A stretch of DNA of 64,000 bases, taken from NCBI GenBank assembly GCA_007922195.1, contig ML682014.1:2047027-2111026 (forward strand), written 5' to 3'. This DNA comes from Podocnemis expansa. Lineage: Eukaryota > Chordata > Testudines > Podocnemididae. Made by a program: the position numbers and the translations under genes. The notes under the pieces were generated by a model that was not told the DNA's origin, made no database searches, and saw only the letters and a list, made by a program, of their open reading frames with translations. Of this stretch, positions 21,361 through 33,726 are shown piece by piece (within the stretch, counting starts at the first letter, position 1; the number at the start of each line of letters is the position of its first letter).

Positions 21361-22510
21361 CTGTTAAATAATAAAATGGTGGATAATAATGCACAATTAT
21401 TTACTTTATTATCAAATCCCAATTTAAACTTTGACATTTTTTCCTTCGAATTCTTCTTTAGCTGTGTGTAAATCATTTCACACATAGTGAGGCCCAGATC
21501 CACAAAGACATTTAGTGGCCTAAACCCCAGATCTCAATGCCTAAGTCCCAGTCTTAGGCACAACTTCAATCCACAAAACCTGCAGTTGGCTGCTGCTTAA
21601 CCCTGCAACCTATGCTTACTTGATTTCTAGATTTTCACTGCACAACTTCCTTCAGTGTCAAATTTTCTACTTCTGGTAACGCACACTTCTGTCTCCCTGT
21701 AGATGTCCAGACATCTATCTCTCACGTAAGCCCCAACTCAATCCACAAATCAGGTGAAGGTAGGTATTCCTCTGCCTAGCTCACCCATCAGGACTAATGC
21801 GGTAGGCACACTCAGAAGCCACCTACCAGATCAGGCCTTATTCAGAACCTGGCCAGTGGAGGAGAAGCTGATGCCCCTGCTATCTACCTCATGGCTTTAA
21901 GGCCAGTAGGTGGTGCACTCAACTAGGATGTGGGAGAGCCAGGTTCAATTCCCACTTGCTGCCTAATGTGAAGAAAGAATTTGAGCAGGGATCAAAAAAG
22001 CACTTTAACCACTCAGCTATGGGATATTCTAATCTGGGACTCTTCTAGTATCACCTGTTGAGTGTGTTCCTTTAGTTAAACAAACACTTCTTGGAATAGG
22101 GGACTTTGGAGTTACCCTCCTGAAACTGGGATCAACACTGAACCCTCTTGAATCTATTCAGAGACATCTGTGACTTTAGTGGTTACAGCCCTGCAGAGTC
22201 TGTACAGCTATGGAAGGGTAGATCCTAATTGGGTTCATCCAAACTTCAAATTCAGGGCCATGTTTTGTCATTAGTGAACCTATGTTGTTCACCAAAGACA
22301 ACGGGGTTGCTTGCCCATGTGCTTCTGAAGGCATACACCTCATCATTGGGGTGATTAATGAGACAGAAAGAACCCAGCTTGACTGGATCCCAAGTTGAAT
22401 TTTCACAGCTAGAAGTTAGAAAAAAAAACCTTTATATTTTTAAACTGTGTAACTTTAATGTGATCACCACATGTGCAAAGACATACATGCAAAAGAGTGA
22501 AATTACTCAC
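21361..22510. other. Intron 5-6
   Basis: Only a tRNA-like SINE-type segment at 21897-21975 stands out. Confidence 0.5.
21897..21975 (+). repeat. tRNA-like repeat segment with B box
   Basis: Contains GTGGTGCACTCAACTAGGAT, then GTGGGAGAGCC and GGTTCAATTCC (21942-21952), which fits an RNA polymerase III B box (GGTTCRANNCC). The A-box side is poor and no clover-leaf with paired acceptor stem can be drawn. I therefore call it a SINE-like or repeat relic, not a tRNA gene. Confidence 0.45.
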
Positions 22511-22571
22511 AAGGCCTGCTTGGAATGATCATTGAAGGACAATCTTCATCACGGATAACTTGAGCAACAGG
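22511..22571 (-). CDS. SLC44A5: SLC44A5-like window exon 5 (extracellular loop 1)
   Basis: 61 bases. The acceptor is CCTTTAG and the donor CTTGTGAGT. It reads PVAQVIRDEDCP, then SMIIPSRP, matching the RDEDCP block of CTL proteins. It ends one base into the Phe codon that opens the next exon. Confidence 0.9.
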
Positions 22572-23524
22572 CTAAAGGAGGGAAAAACAAAGATGAAACT
22601 GGAGAGTACAAATAAAAACTGCTCAGTCTGAGAAATCTTTACAATCAAGAAAATTCATTTCACTGGTGCATCTGGCTGACACTCACATGATGGAGACAAA
22701 AGACTTAGGTATCCCTGGATGATCATGGACAGAAATAAAATATGTTTCTGGCTTTTCTAATGGGAAAACAGGCAGCATTAGGCCTGACTCTAAGCTACTG
22801 GTGCTTTGGCAGGTGTTTTTGTCCCTCTCCCTCTCTCTCTCTCATAGAAAAAAAATGACAACATAATTAGCACATTTAACTTCAGGCTGATGTCAGAGTT
22901 GCAAGATATTCTTACTGCAGCAGGGCTATTAAGATCCATTCAAATGATAACCCTTGGTATTTCAATAACGGGCACCTTATTGCAAAGCTGGATTAATTCC
23001 CTATGTAAAAAAAAAATTAGTGAGAAGCTGCAGATGACTCACTACAATGCCTTCTGATTCAGATACAAACTCTCTTGTTAGTACTAGTTTGAGCACTCCT
23101 CCACTGTGGACCAGTGCAGCTTAAGCCTACATACTGGACAAAATTAGCTTCCATGGGTATGTCTATACTACAATATAAACCCAGGCTCAGAGTCGGCTTG
23201 AGTTCAAACTCCGCTTCTGTCTACAAGTCTGCCAGACTCAAGCTCTCACCTAGGGTCCTACGACCCTATGAAGGTGCATAGATACAAATTTTCTGTGACT
23301 CAGATCCTGTGTGTCTATCAGGAGTATCACACAATCCCATGTGGTAGCTTTCTTTGTCTTCTCTATTCCAAAAATCTCCAGCTGACTCAATGTGAAAATA
23401 GAAGGAACCTCCTCTCCCCTTGCAGCAGGTTGGTGAGTCAGCATTAACCCTTCCCTTGTCTTCTGAGCACCAAGCTGAAAAACATCATCAGAAAGCCTTC
23501 TACGTTTGCAATGGAAACTGAAAA

Positions 23525-23632
23525 GAAAACCATCTTTGAAGCATCTGAGGAAGTGGGATCTTCTCCCACGAAAGCTCATGCAAAAAATAAATCTGTTAGT
23601 CTTAAAGTGCCACACAACTCCTTGTTGTTTTG
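23525..23632 (+). repeat. Penelope-like 3' tail, single forward copy
   Basis: Reads CATCTGAGGAAGTGGGATCT, CCCACGAAAGCTCATGC, then CTGTTAGTCTTAAAGTGCCA and ACTCCTTGTTGTTTTG. These are the same blocks, in the same order, as the ends of the two PLE copies. It is 5'-truncated. Confidence 0.75.
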
Positions 23633-24289
23633 AAAAGAAAAGGCCTTTTGGAAAGCACGGTGCTTTACGGTCACAGGAACACAGCTGGATTTTGGTGAAT
23701 CTCTGATGTGAGGCCCGCAAAAGAGTGAACTTGAGCACAAATACCAGGAATGATCACACATATTAGCAAATAAACAAACTGGCAGTGTTGCAACTTCACT
23801 GGATCTCTGCCACTGACTCACTGTGGTCTTGATCCCACCAGTCTCTGCTCGTGGCCTTATGTCAGAAGAGCTGTTCCATGTAGGGCTTATCAGTGGCTAT
23901 TCTGTGTGTATTCAGCAGCATCAGTCAGCGTGCATCTGGCATGCCAAGGTATCCTCTTCTACCACTACCTCTACTGTAAGGTCTGTCAAGCGCCTTTGGT
24001 GAGTCAAAAAACATCACCAGAGTGTCCACCCAAACCTCAAAGGAGCTTTGCCTGTTCCCTGGCACCAGTGTGAAAGTGCAAACAAAAAACATTCTTGAAA
24101 AGGTGCCTTCCTCCATGTTGCTGGCTCCAGTAGCTGGGTGCTCACAGACCAGAAAGGCTATTAGGAATGGTGGGCTCTCTGGAAAGGTGCTATGGAGTCT
24201 GGGATATGGCTGGTTTTACTCAAGACTGAGCACTGAAGGGTAAACTCCAGAGCCCCAGGTTTGAACCCAAAGTAAAAAATTGCTGATGT

Positions 24290-25620
24290 AAGTGTAAGGG
24301 GACTGATAGTCCCTTACTGAGACTGAATGGGCCTTTTGATTGGCCACTCCCGCCTGGAAGCAGGACTCTGAAACAGACAGCCCCAGGGCCAGTGGGAGAC
24401 GCCAGTGTCCCAGAAATGGCCTGATTGATTGAGAGTGCTCCCCTGTCCCTGAGCTGAAACTGCAGGCTGGACACGCCTGGGCAAGCCAGAGTGTGTGTGG
24501 GGCCCAGCTAAGGAGGAAGCACTAAGCAGCCAGCAGCTGGGAGCCAGAGGACCCAGGCAAGGAGCTGGGCTGAGTTGATTCCTGCAGAGCAAACCGACAG
24601 CAGCTGAACCAAGAGAGCCAAGCAGAGCTGGAGCTGGAGTTGTCTGGAGCTGGGTGCAGGAGGTCAGAGAAGGAGCCAAGAGGCTGAGCTGACCTGTGCA
24701 GACGGCAGGAGGACCAGAGGAGCCCGAGGAGCACCCCAGAGAGCCACACGGGACCCAAGCAGCGGCTGGGAGCCAGAGCTGCAGCCATCTGGAGCTGGGT
24801 GCGGTGAGCAGCTGGGGAACAGTGAAGGGGGGCTGATGCTGGGAAGAAGTGCCCTGCCGCTGGAGCCGGGGGACGTGTGGCCACAGCCAGAGCCTGCATC
24901 TGACCCCCCGGATCATCCAGTCGTAGCCAGGCCTGGGCAGGAGGCTTGGGGGGCTGACGCTGGGAAGACGTGCCCTGCCCCTGGAGCTTGGGGATGTGTG
25001 GCCACAGCCAGACCTGGCATCTGGCCCCCTGGAGCATCCAGTCGCAGCCAGGCCTGGGCAGAGGGCTTGCAACATGGAGAACAGACTGCGAGACTGTTCC
25101 TCAGGCCCCAGAGACCCTGTTTGTAGTGCCCCACGCCAGGTGGTTGCACTGAGCGTTTACTGTTCACCTTTTTCCACTTTTTTCTATTTTCTTATTGGGT
25201 TATTCTGTTTATTTCTGTATGCTTAAATAAATTGTATATAGTGTCTATAGTGACTGGTGGGCCAGAAGATTGGTCAGTGCAGTCAGCATCCTGGAGTGGG
25301 GACACCCTAGTCCTGTCCTGAGAGACCACGATAAGAGTGGGGGTCGAGCCCCCAGAAATTCTGGGGCCCAGCCTTGTCGAGGTTACAGGGACTACTGCAA
25401 ATGGGAGATTGGGAGGGGAGCCTTTGAGGTCAGGCAGGCCTTGGGGTAAAGGAAGTGGGAGCAGGGACTCAGATCCTTTTGCTACCCACCTTCACCAGGG
25501 TGGTATACAAAGTCTGGGAAGTTCCCCACAAGAGTGCGTCCATCCCCCCGCTTACATAAGATTAATGGTCAAAGTAAATACTCAAGCCCTGGTTTCTCGA
25601 AACCAGGGTCAGCTGCCTTG
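24290..25620. repeat. GC-rich unclassified repeat with internal 121-bp duplication
   Basis: About 1.3 kb of GC-rich sequence unlike its AT-rich surroundings. It has open frames on both strands (up to 253 codons on the minus strand) rich in Ser, Pro, Leu and Ala, and no domain is recognisable. Two adjacent units of 121 bp (24827-24947 and 24948-25068) are near-identical. An AATAAA-like signal near 25226 follows a T-rich run. It may be a retroelement end or LTR-type repeat, but this is not established. Confidence 0.4.
24827..25068. repeat. Tandem duplication, two 121-bp units
   Basis: Both units start GGGGGGCTGA and share TGCTGGGAAGA/CGCTGGGAAGA, GTGTGGCCACAGCCAGA and GCCAGGCCTGGGCAG at the same offsets. 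They differ by scattered substitutions only. Confidence 0.85.
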
Positions 25621-25953
25621 AGTCCCAGTAACCTTGGGATTACAATCAATGTTCTGTCTAAGCTGGATGGCCACGTGGCTGCGCAGCTCCCCGCGGCTGC
25701 CTCATGCAGGGGACACTGCCCACCGCACATGGCCGGCAGCCAGAGCTGTGGGGATATGGTGGTGATTGTCATCTATAGCCTTATGGATCCATTCATAATT
25801 TCATTGGGCTCACTCATAACTTTATTGAGTTTATTGGTTTATGGTTCTAATCCACTCTTGTATGACTTTCACCGATGTGTAACTTCACCCCAGTTTTGCC
25901 TTGATCTCCATGAACCTTAACTGATTGTTTCTTATTTTCTGTCAATCTTCATA

Positions 25954-26381
25954 GGCTATGTCCACATACACATCATTTCGAAATAACCCATTTCGAAATG
26001 AGTTATTTTGAAAAAAAGTCCTGATTTTGAAATAAGTTAATTTGAATTAACAGTTTGTTAATTCAAATTAAGGAAAAGCCTGCTTTCAAAATAGCCCTTG
26101 TTTCAAAATGGTTATTTTGAAACAAGGCTGTTTGGACATGTTTCGAAACAGTTGTTTTGAAACAATGGTGTTGTTTCGAAACAATGTGTCCGAACGCTGT
26201 TGTTTTGAAACAATGGCTATTTTGATTAGATGTGAGGTTTAACGGTTTCAAAATAACAGCCGTTATTTTGAAACAATGGATCCCCTTGTTTCGAAATAAC
26301 AGTGCGTTGTGTGGACATGCCGCTTCTTATTTCGAAACAACCTCTGTTGTTTCGAAATAAGAAGCCTGTGTGGACATACCC
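25954..26381. mobile_element. Palindromic MITE of the TTCGAAATAA family
   Basis: The left end GGCTATGTCCACATACACAT pairs with the right end TGTGTGGACATACC (one change from the expected CATAGCC). Inside are TTCGAAATAACCCATTTCG, TTAATTTGAATTAA and many TGTTTCGAAACA-type palindromes. It is noncoding. The target duplication is not clear. Confidence 0.75.
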
Positions 26382-26789
26382 ATTTAGTCTTGACTGCTTG
26401 TAACAATGTTTCTTATTGGTAATGTTGCCTCTATCAACTTCTATTAAGTTTTAATTAATTACTTCCCATTTGTACCTTGCCTCTGCCAATCTTTGTTTCA
26501 TTTTAATTGCTTCACATTGATGGTCTTATCTTAGCATTTACAACTTTGTTACATTAGTCCTATCAATCTCCATTTAGTTTTAGTGGATTGGAATAAGTAT
26601 TTTTTCCTAGGCTGGTTGCAGCTGTTGAGGAACCTTGGACTCAAGCTGCTGCCCTTTGGAGTTCACTTGACTGCAGGGAGCAGTTATTGCCCCTGAGCCA
26701 CACAGCTCCAGCTTGTACTGCTATATGAATTTGTCCCTATTTATCTTTAAGCTCTGGTTGTAACACTACCTTTTCCCCAATCTCTGTAG

Positions 26790-27480
26790 CATTCCATACT
26801 CCATATTGTAAATGTAGAAACTCCATTTTGTAACCAATGTACTCCATCTTGTTTAAGACTGAATAGGCTATAAGGTGTGAATGGAGGGTGGATGTGTGTG
26901 TGAACTAGCCCCAAGCTGCCAGCTTGTTCTGTTCAGCCAGGTGTGAACCAGCCTCAGCTGTCAGCTCGCCCAGATAAAGTGAGAAGCCCATCTCAACTGC
27001 TGACACTCCTGAAAACAAAGGACTGAAGGGTCCACCCCAGAAGCAGACACCCAAAAAACGAGCTGAGGATCACGTCCACAACTGGCTGGTGACTAATGGT
27101 CACAGAGCACCTGGAGTGGTGTCACAAAGCTGTAAAGACTGGGTGAGATCCCAAAGCAAAAGGGAGGGAACTGTTCTGCATACCACCTGAAAGAAAGAAG
27201 TGTCGGTGCACACCCAATGAAGACCCTGCTCCTTCTCGTGTCCAGCTTCCCTGGCTAGGCAGCTCCCATGAACCCCAGCAACAGATACTAGCAAAGACTC
27301 CAGCAGCAGCACCATCAGGACTGGTAATAACACAGACTGCAGACCATTGTATGGTATGCTTGGGCACATGGACGAGTGTTTGTGTGTGTGAGCATAGCTG
27401 TAAGTTAGTTATCAACTTTGTCTTTATTTGTAATGAACAAGGCATATTGCCTTTTCCCCCTAAAAAGATCTCAGGTGCTC
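26790..27480. repeat. Unclassified, possibly LTR-like repeat
   Basis: Contains ACTCCATTTTGTAACC and TACTCCATCTTG, words common in vertebrate LTRs. The stretch is less AT-rich than its flanks. No ends or duplications were found. Confidence 0.25.
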
Positions 27481-27832
27481 TTTTGGTATAACAGAGCCCC
27501 TGCCCGCCTGGAAGACGCTGTCTTCCAGCTGGCTGAGAGCTCCTCCAGAGCTGGGAGTCATTAAAACTCCCACCCAGAGCTCTGACGGAGCATGCTCAGA
27601 ATATGTGAGCATGCTCCATCAGTGCTTCTCCAGCTGGAAGAGCCATGGCTTGGCCCCACTCAGCCGGGTAAGAGTGTGGGAGAGGAGGGTCAGGCCAGAT
27701 CTGGCTGGCTCAGGGAGAGGGCTTACTGGAAGAGCTGGGAGGGAGGATTGGGCCTGTGTAGTGAGCAACTTGAGTTGCTCAGCTGCTTCCGGACCCTAGA
27801 GGGAACATTGATTACAATGCAGTCTACACATA

Positions 27833-28014
27833 CTCTATAGCTGTGGTTTTCAACCTTTTTTTCCTGAAGACCCACTTGAAAAAATTCATTTATGTCCATG
27901 ACCCAACAATTGCATCTTTGAGCAATGCATTCCAGTTTTTCAATGATGGCAGCTGGGTGCACCATGACCCAATACCGGGTCCTGACCCATGGTCTGAAAA
28001 CCACTGCTCTAGAG
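27833..28014. mobile_element. Nonautonomous hAT element with near-exact 8-bp target duplication
   Basis: The element is 27841-28006 (166 bp). It starts CTGTGGTTTTCAACC and ends GGTCTGAAAACCACTG, inverted ends with few changes. The flanks CTCTATAG (27833-27840) and CTCTAGAG (28007-28014) match at 7 of 8 positions. Confidence 0.85.
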
Positions 28015-28237
28015 CATACCCCATAACACTTACACGTTTCAGTGGCAACTTCCCTTCAGAAGTAGATTGTGATCTGCTGTCAGGGCCCACTGCCCTATAA
28101 CACCAACTCTACAGCATGGAAGTCTGCAGATATTTTCCAGTGTACCAAATCTTCAGTAATCACTTAAAGATTTGGGAATTTTGCCTTGTTATGAGAAGAC
28201 TCTTGACAAAATCAGAACTGAAATACACTTATGGAAG

Positions 28238-28300
28238 AGATCCTCAGCTGAAGTAATTTGGCATGGTTCCACTGACTCTGATGGTACTAAACTGATTTAT
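28238..28300. repeat. Dispersed palindromic repeat, half copy
   Basis: Begins GAGATCCTCAGCTGAAGTAA and continues with GGCATGGTTCCACTGACTC, matching the left arm and centre of the family. Confidence 0.4.
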
Positions 28301-28372
28301 ACACAATAAGGATCACATATAGTTAAAAGCAGAATGTATCCCATCTATATGTGAACATGTGTATATACACAC

Positions 28373-28501
28373 CTTCGAAGGCTTATTAAAACCAGGTTTG
28401 CAGAACTGTCTGTAGTATTCCCAATAACTTTTGTTGTATCTATTGGAAGCTTGCATATCTATGTATGTTGCAAACCTGTCTGGGCACTTTGAGACACAAA
28501 G
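28373..28501 (-). CDS. SLC44A5: SLC44A5-like window exon 4 (extracellular loop 1, Cys-rich)
   Basis: 129 bases (43 codons), phase 0 at both ends. The acceptor is CTTACAG and the donor AAGGTGTGT. It reads [13 protein letters not shown] at the start and [18 protein letters not shown] at the end. The CVSKCPDRF and QFCKPGF blocks are typical of the family, and an N-K-S sequon lies between them. Confidence 0.93.
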
Positions 28502-30206
28502 CTGTAAGGAAAGAAAAAAATGCATAAGGATCCATTGGGAAAAAACAAACAACCCCCCCAGCCCCAACCCTCAAGCCAGCCCCGTGACCAAAAATCCCAA
28601 CCCACTCATGCGATCAAAACAAAAGGAACAATGGCCATATACATAAGTGCCTTGGGAGTATCAGATTGCCTTCAGCAATGCTTATTTACTATATATAGCA
28701 TTCAGAAAAGGACACAGTCGCATTTGTTTTTTGTTTGACTCTCTAAATAATAAACACTTTTTAAAGCTTTTGGTAGGAAACAATTTCAAATCTCTCTGCA
28801 CATTCTGCACCTCCCAACAGCTCCACCTCCACGTCTTGGTGGGATCCGTACATTCTGATACATGCATACAGTTTGAAGTTTTAAATACTTATTATTAAAC
28901 ATGTATAAAATAGTCCTCTGAAAGGCCTTTCTCTGATCTTCTAAGCATGGGCAGCTCTGTACAGGAATATGCAGGGGCAGCAGCACAAGACCAGGAGAAT
29001 GGCGCACAACTTTTTCTCAGTGCAGTTTTAAAGACAACTCTGATCAATAAAACCTAAAGAAGCTAAAACTACTTGACCCTTTTATACAGTAGTGTCAGTC
29101 AAATCCACTTTCAATGATGCTGGTCAAATGAAGTTAGGTTTTTTATTTCTTTAAGGGGCTGTACTAAATCAAGGCTGTAAATTGCTCTTTATTTAAGATA
29201 AGAGTTCCCACTGGTGTCAAAGTGAGTCAGGTCCCCATGCCAAAGTTGAAATGCATATCTCCTCAACTAAACCCAAAGGAAGCAAGGTCTGTGTGAGAGA
29301 GAGAAACAGAGTTGGGAATGAATGAATCCACCCCAAGTTGGCTGCTGTTTGGAGTAGCGGCTGCTACTCCAGCACACACACTCTGTAGGTGTTGCTGATC
29401 ACTGGGTCCATGTAAGCCTTGATCTGTTCAACCCTCCTGGACATTCCTGTATTGTCTGGTTTCAGCAAGCAGAGCGCTCCCTTCTGTAGCACACAGTGGC
29501 TTAAGAGAGACTGCATCCCTTGCAAAGCTACTTTGTTTGGACTCCCTCCTCTTCAGAGGTGGACCATAGAAGGACATGAATTTCATCTCCAGGGTAGAGC
29601 ACACAATGCCCAAAGTAATTCTTTCACATTGTAAATGAGGGGTTGGCAACCAGAAAGATAAGAAGAGCCATTTTTCAAAATTCTTTCAATAACCAAGTGT
29701 TTTGAGAACTGAAATGAGTGTAACCTCCTGGTTGGGGGGAGCTGGGCAAGCCGGGTGGTGATGTGGAGCCCAGCATGTGCCACCCACAGGGTCCCCCAGT
29801 GGCAAGGGAGACCTGGGCCCGGAGCTGCAAGGGGGCAGTCAAAGAGCCACAAGTTGTTCTGGAGCCGCAGGTTGCAGACCCCTGTGAAAGAATGTGTGTA
29901 CCTGGAAGGGATCTTATGCCACAGGCCAGGCCTGGGTCAGTGCAATGGTCTAGCAGGGCTATTCTCATGACTGAATTAGCCAAATCCAGTCACAATCCTA
30001 TTGGGAATTTTTTCAAATCTACATCCAAAAGAAACAGTTCTGTGCATTTCTAGCTATTTTCTCCTGTTCAACGTTAGCTGCATACACGTATACTGCACTC
30101 TAAAATACAATCCAACTACGTTCTATAAAATACAACTATTTGATCAAAAAGCTTCTGGCACGTTTTAAGAGGCCATGACAATGTGCTCTTCCTGTATTTC
30201 ACTTAC
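28502..30206. other. Intron 3-4
   Basis: Holds a hAT-like element at 29637-29884. The rest is unassigned. Confidence 0.5.
29637..29884. mobile_element. hAT-like element, no target duplication seen
   Basis: The left end GAGGGGTTGGCAACC and the right end GGTTGCAGACCCCTG are inverted with few changes. The interior carries AAGAGCCATTTTTC and AAAGAGCCACAAG. The flanks do not match. Confidence 0.65.
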
Positions 30207-30291
30207 CTGTGTTGTAGGGCACTGTAGGTTTATTAGCACTACTGGGCTGGCACACTTCAGAATGTTAAAGTAAAACAAAATGGTCTTGTTC
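30207..30291 (-). CDS. SLC44A5: SLC44A5-like window exon 3 (extracellular loop 1)
   Basis: 85 bases. The acceptor is TTTATAG and the donor CAGGTAAGT. It reads [16 protein letters not shown], then [12 protein letters not shown]. It contains an N-K-T glycosylation sequon and two of the loop cysteines. It ends on a codon boundary (phase 0). Confidence 0.92.
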
Positions 30292-33200
30292 CTATAAAGA
30301 AATAAGTATAAAATATTTAATCTGTATAGATGCTGATAGTCATTGTACTCATATACCATATACGGATTTAAAATATACTGACACATTTTATTTTTGTTAT
30401 TCTAAAAGACTACTGCAAATCTCAGGAGAGAAATGAAAATCAAGCAGAAAGTGAAGTGCCCAGGCATAAATGTATGTTAAAGTCAAACTGCGGGATTTGA
30501 AGAGTAGTCACTCTGAGGAGCAACTTCTTGCACAGAAGCCTTAGCTTGTTCTTAGAGGTAGCCCAAAACCAAGCTCTAGAACTGGAAGGCTGGTGCTGTA
30601 TCTAGTAAACCACCTCCTCACGCTCTCCTCTGGTTCATGTGCACACTCTGAACCCGGTTTGTACTATGGCACATGGAGTTACTATCAGCACACAGCATGT
30701 TGTACCAGCTGATGTTTTCAAGTTAATCAGAAGGTGGCACCAAAAATCAATCAAGAGGTTTTTGTTGCTGGAAACCTGAAGCGACAGCCTGTGAAAACAA
30801 GAATCGGTAGCACCTGAAAGGGACTCTCATAAACTCAATTACTGGTCAGAAGTAGTAGAGCAAAACTGTGGCTCGCAGTATATGAGAGGTGAGGGAGTGG
30901 AAGGAACCCTTCTGACCCTTCATCCTTGTTCCAGGGCCAGTCACAGCATAGCCAGGGCATGCAGATACTGTAGAAGACTTTTATCAGCAGCACTGGAGAC
31001 TAGAGCTGGTTGGAACATTTTCATTCTGATGTGGAACTAAAACAAAATTCTGAAGCCTCAGATGTGGCTGTGAAGTGGAATTGTCTGCGCTCAGGTCTAG
31101 CGGAGACCTCCTTGCAGGACACAGTGATGGACAAGGCCCCCTCCACTGTAGGCAGCAAAGTTAGCCAGGTGTGAGGCGATGGACTTGCAGCCTTGCAAAA
31201 AGCAATGAAGAACCTACACCCACTGATTCACCCAGAACCCCTGTTGCAATAAAGTCCCCTCCCAAACCAGGGCAGGGCTGGCTCATAATATGTAAATTGC
31301 GAATTGTAACTATGTGCAGCTGGGAGTAGCTCATCTGGCCTGACAGTTTAGAAGTCCAGGGTGTTTTCACTCACACTCATTCAGTCATATACTAATTAAT
31401 GAACTACTCACTTACTCCTAGCAAGTATCTCCCTATCTCTGATGGTAATTTCTTCAAATCAATTAAGTAACATTTTGGGTTGAAATGACCCAGCTCTTTA
31501 TGAGCTCCCTGGGAGCACGTGCAGTTTGTGAGCTACTCAGCACAGTCCATGTTACTAACAAACGGTTTTATTCTCATGTTGATGTACTTGACTGGTGGTT
31601 GACATTAATGAGACCATCAAGCGTAAACATGTTTGGCAGAAGAAAGTGGCCACATAAGAGTTAGGGTTGAGCTCCTTAGATTAAACTGTATTCTATATTT
31701 GCAGAATATTTGCATTATACTATATTTGCATTAACTCTATATGAAGCAAAAAAAATTTTTAGAAATCATGTGAAGGAGATTAACAGATGGATTACAAGGA
31801 CATGCAAAGGTACAGAATTCACCTCGAGGGACTCTGAAGCCTGAAGGCAACACAAGGTGGAATTAATTTCACTATATGGAACTCACTTCAGTGCAATTGT
31901 TTTTCTGATGATCTATGAATCCTGGACTGGATTTAAGTCTCACAGTTTCTGAATGAAATATGACTCACTGCAATATTTGTGGGGAACATTTGAGGCTATT
32001 AATATAGGCTTGAGAGTCATAATAAAGTGATTGCCATCACTCTCCATGGGAAAGCAGCATGCAGGTGTCAAAGCTGGCTTTTTATGCCCACAGTCTGTCA
32101 ACCTTTGGGGTCTACAAACCCCATCCCACAAGGGAATAGTGAGCCTACCAGTGGGATCAGTAAAGGCACTGTAAGCTTCGCAGTCTGCTAGTGTAGCTAG
32201 CCCTCTCATAAATTGTCTTGTGGCCCTGGCCAAATGTTCCTATGTCACTTCTGACTTACCTTTTTATACCAAGCTGCTCAACATGGAAACTGAGTGCCAA
32301 CTCCCGGCCCCAGCATCAGGTCAAACTCCCATTCCACCCTCCACCCCTCCGAAAGGAAGAAGATAAGGAAAGAGAATTTGTGTCTATGTGAACCAGGGAA
32401 AGGATGACATACAAGTGAGAAGTAACGAGGAAGCACCAAATAACAGAGAAAGGGAAAAACAAATGAGCAATCAAAAGAGATTGAGACAGAGTACACACAA
32501 TGGGTAACAGAAAATGGGGTGAATGCAAAAGAATCCTTCTTCTTCCCCCAAGAAGAGGGAAGCCCCGGCCATCAATGTCACTGTATATTTCTGCAGCTTG
32601 CCTTGTGAGGGGGGAATGTGCAGATCTTGCTTCCTTATGGCCTTGCCTAGCCCCAAGAAAGGGTTGCCTTTTCTGATACCCCAGCCCCTAGGATTCATGT
32701 CTGGAGAAATGCCTCCTGACTTTTCTGCCTCCCTATGCAGGGGAAGATGGAACTCTTTTGGCCACCTCTTTGCAGCCCTCCCCACCTCCATGCAGGAGTC
32801 TGCAAGAATGAATGAAACAGACTCCCTCCAGACTTCTCCTCTGCTCCCTTCCCTGTCTTGGGAAGTGATGCTACCACAGGCGTTCCTCCATAACGCTCCC
32901 TGTCTCCATGCAAGGGTCCTGGAGGAAACCACAATACCTCTGGACTCTTGCTTCCTCTGTTTCATCCCTGCAAACTGAACAGGAAGAGGATAAGTGGCAG
33001 TGAAAGAACTTATCAGCTGTGGGCTCCTGACTGCCACATGCATGGAACTGGTATATCAGTTCTAATGAGTGAGGGGTGTTTAATGCAGGCTCTCAAAAAA
33101 GCAAAAAAAAAAAATCCCTTTAACATGGTTTCATGGCTCCAGCTTGGTTTCATAGAAATCATGTGTTGACCCATATAGCTCTTTTCATCTGCAAGCACTT

Positions 33201-33546
33201 CTCAGAGACTAAATGGATTAACGAGTCCTCACAGCCCCCCAGATGAGTGCAGAATTGCTGCCCCCCATTCAAGAATTTGGAAAATAAAGTTGTGTTAAAA
33301 CCTAGCCCAAGGCCACAGAGAGAGGCAATGGCTGAGCTGTCTGTTTCCCACTCTAGTTATAGCACAAAGCTAGCAGTTAGCTAGCAAATGACAAAGAGCT
33401 CTCTCTTGTTACTTTCTGCTGATCTTTGGCATTTAGTATGTGCTGCACAGGAGAGGCTGGCTTCTATCAAGTGAGAAGCAGTCTGCCATACTTTTGGATT
33501 ATTTCTCCTGAGGGATGAACATAGTGACTTCTCAGAGGCATATTAG

Positions 33547-33652
33547 TTCTCCTTTGAGTGCTGCTCACATCATTCAGTTCCAGGTGTCTACGTGCCGCAG
33601 CACACGGTAGCTTGGAACTGAATGTATGTGAGCAGCCCATCTCGAAGAAGGA
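33547..33652. repeat. DIRS-terminus-like palindrome
   Basis: The arms GCTGCTCACATCATTCAGTT (from 33560) and AACTGAATGTATGTGAGCAG (to 33635) pair around a 30-base centre. The outer flanks TCTCCTTTGAGTG and CATCTCGAAGAAGGAC resemble the ICR of the DIRS element at 36553-36655 (TTCTTCGAGTG and CATCTCGAAGAAC). This suggests two DIRS ends abutting with no coding body. Confidence 0.5.
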
Positions 33653-33726
33653 CGGGTACTAGTAAGTAACTCACTGTTAAATATCCTAACCTGAACAATC
33701 AAAACCAGTGGCAGCTAAACAGTGTC

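Larger units (their letters stand above)
22572..28372. other. Intron 4-5
   Basis: Holds a Penelope-like tail (23525-23632), a GC-rich repeat block (24290-25620), a MITE (25954-26381), an unclassified LTR-like stretch (26790-27480) and a hAT copy (27841-28006). Around 23157-23330 is a further MITE-like start (GGGTATGTCTATACTACAAT) with no clear right end. A CT microsatellite lies at about 22828-22843. Confidence 0.5.

Noticed and set aside
21897..21975. tRNA gene
   Set aside because: It has a B-box match, but a weak A box and no convincing clover-leaf or acceptor stem. It resembles a dispersed SINE-type repeat.
24314..25075. 253-codon open frame on the minus strand
   Set aside because: It runs through GC-rich sequence with a 121-bp tandem duplication. 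Other frames on both strands are also open, the composition is low complexity, and no domain is recognisable.
29637..29892. Target duplication for the hAT-like element
   Set aside because: The 8 bases on each side do not match. A partial inverted similarity of the flanks (CTTTCACATTG and TGAAAGAATGTG) looks like chance.
32471..33043. 190-codon frame on the minus strand overlapping a 151-codon frame on the plus strand
   Set aside because: Both frames are open over the same C/T-biased stretch, which fits composition bias. No protein similarity or splice context was recognised.
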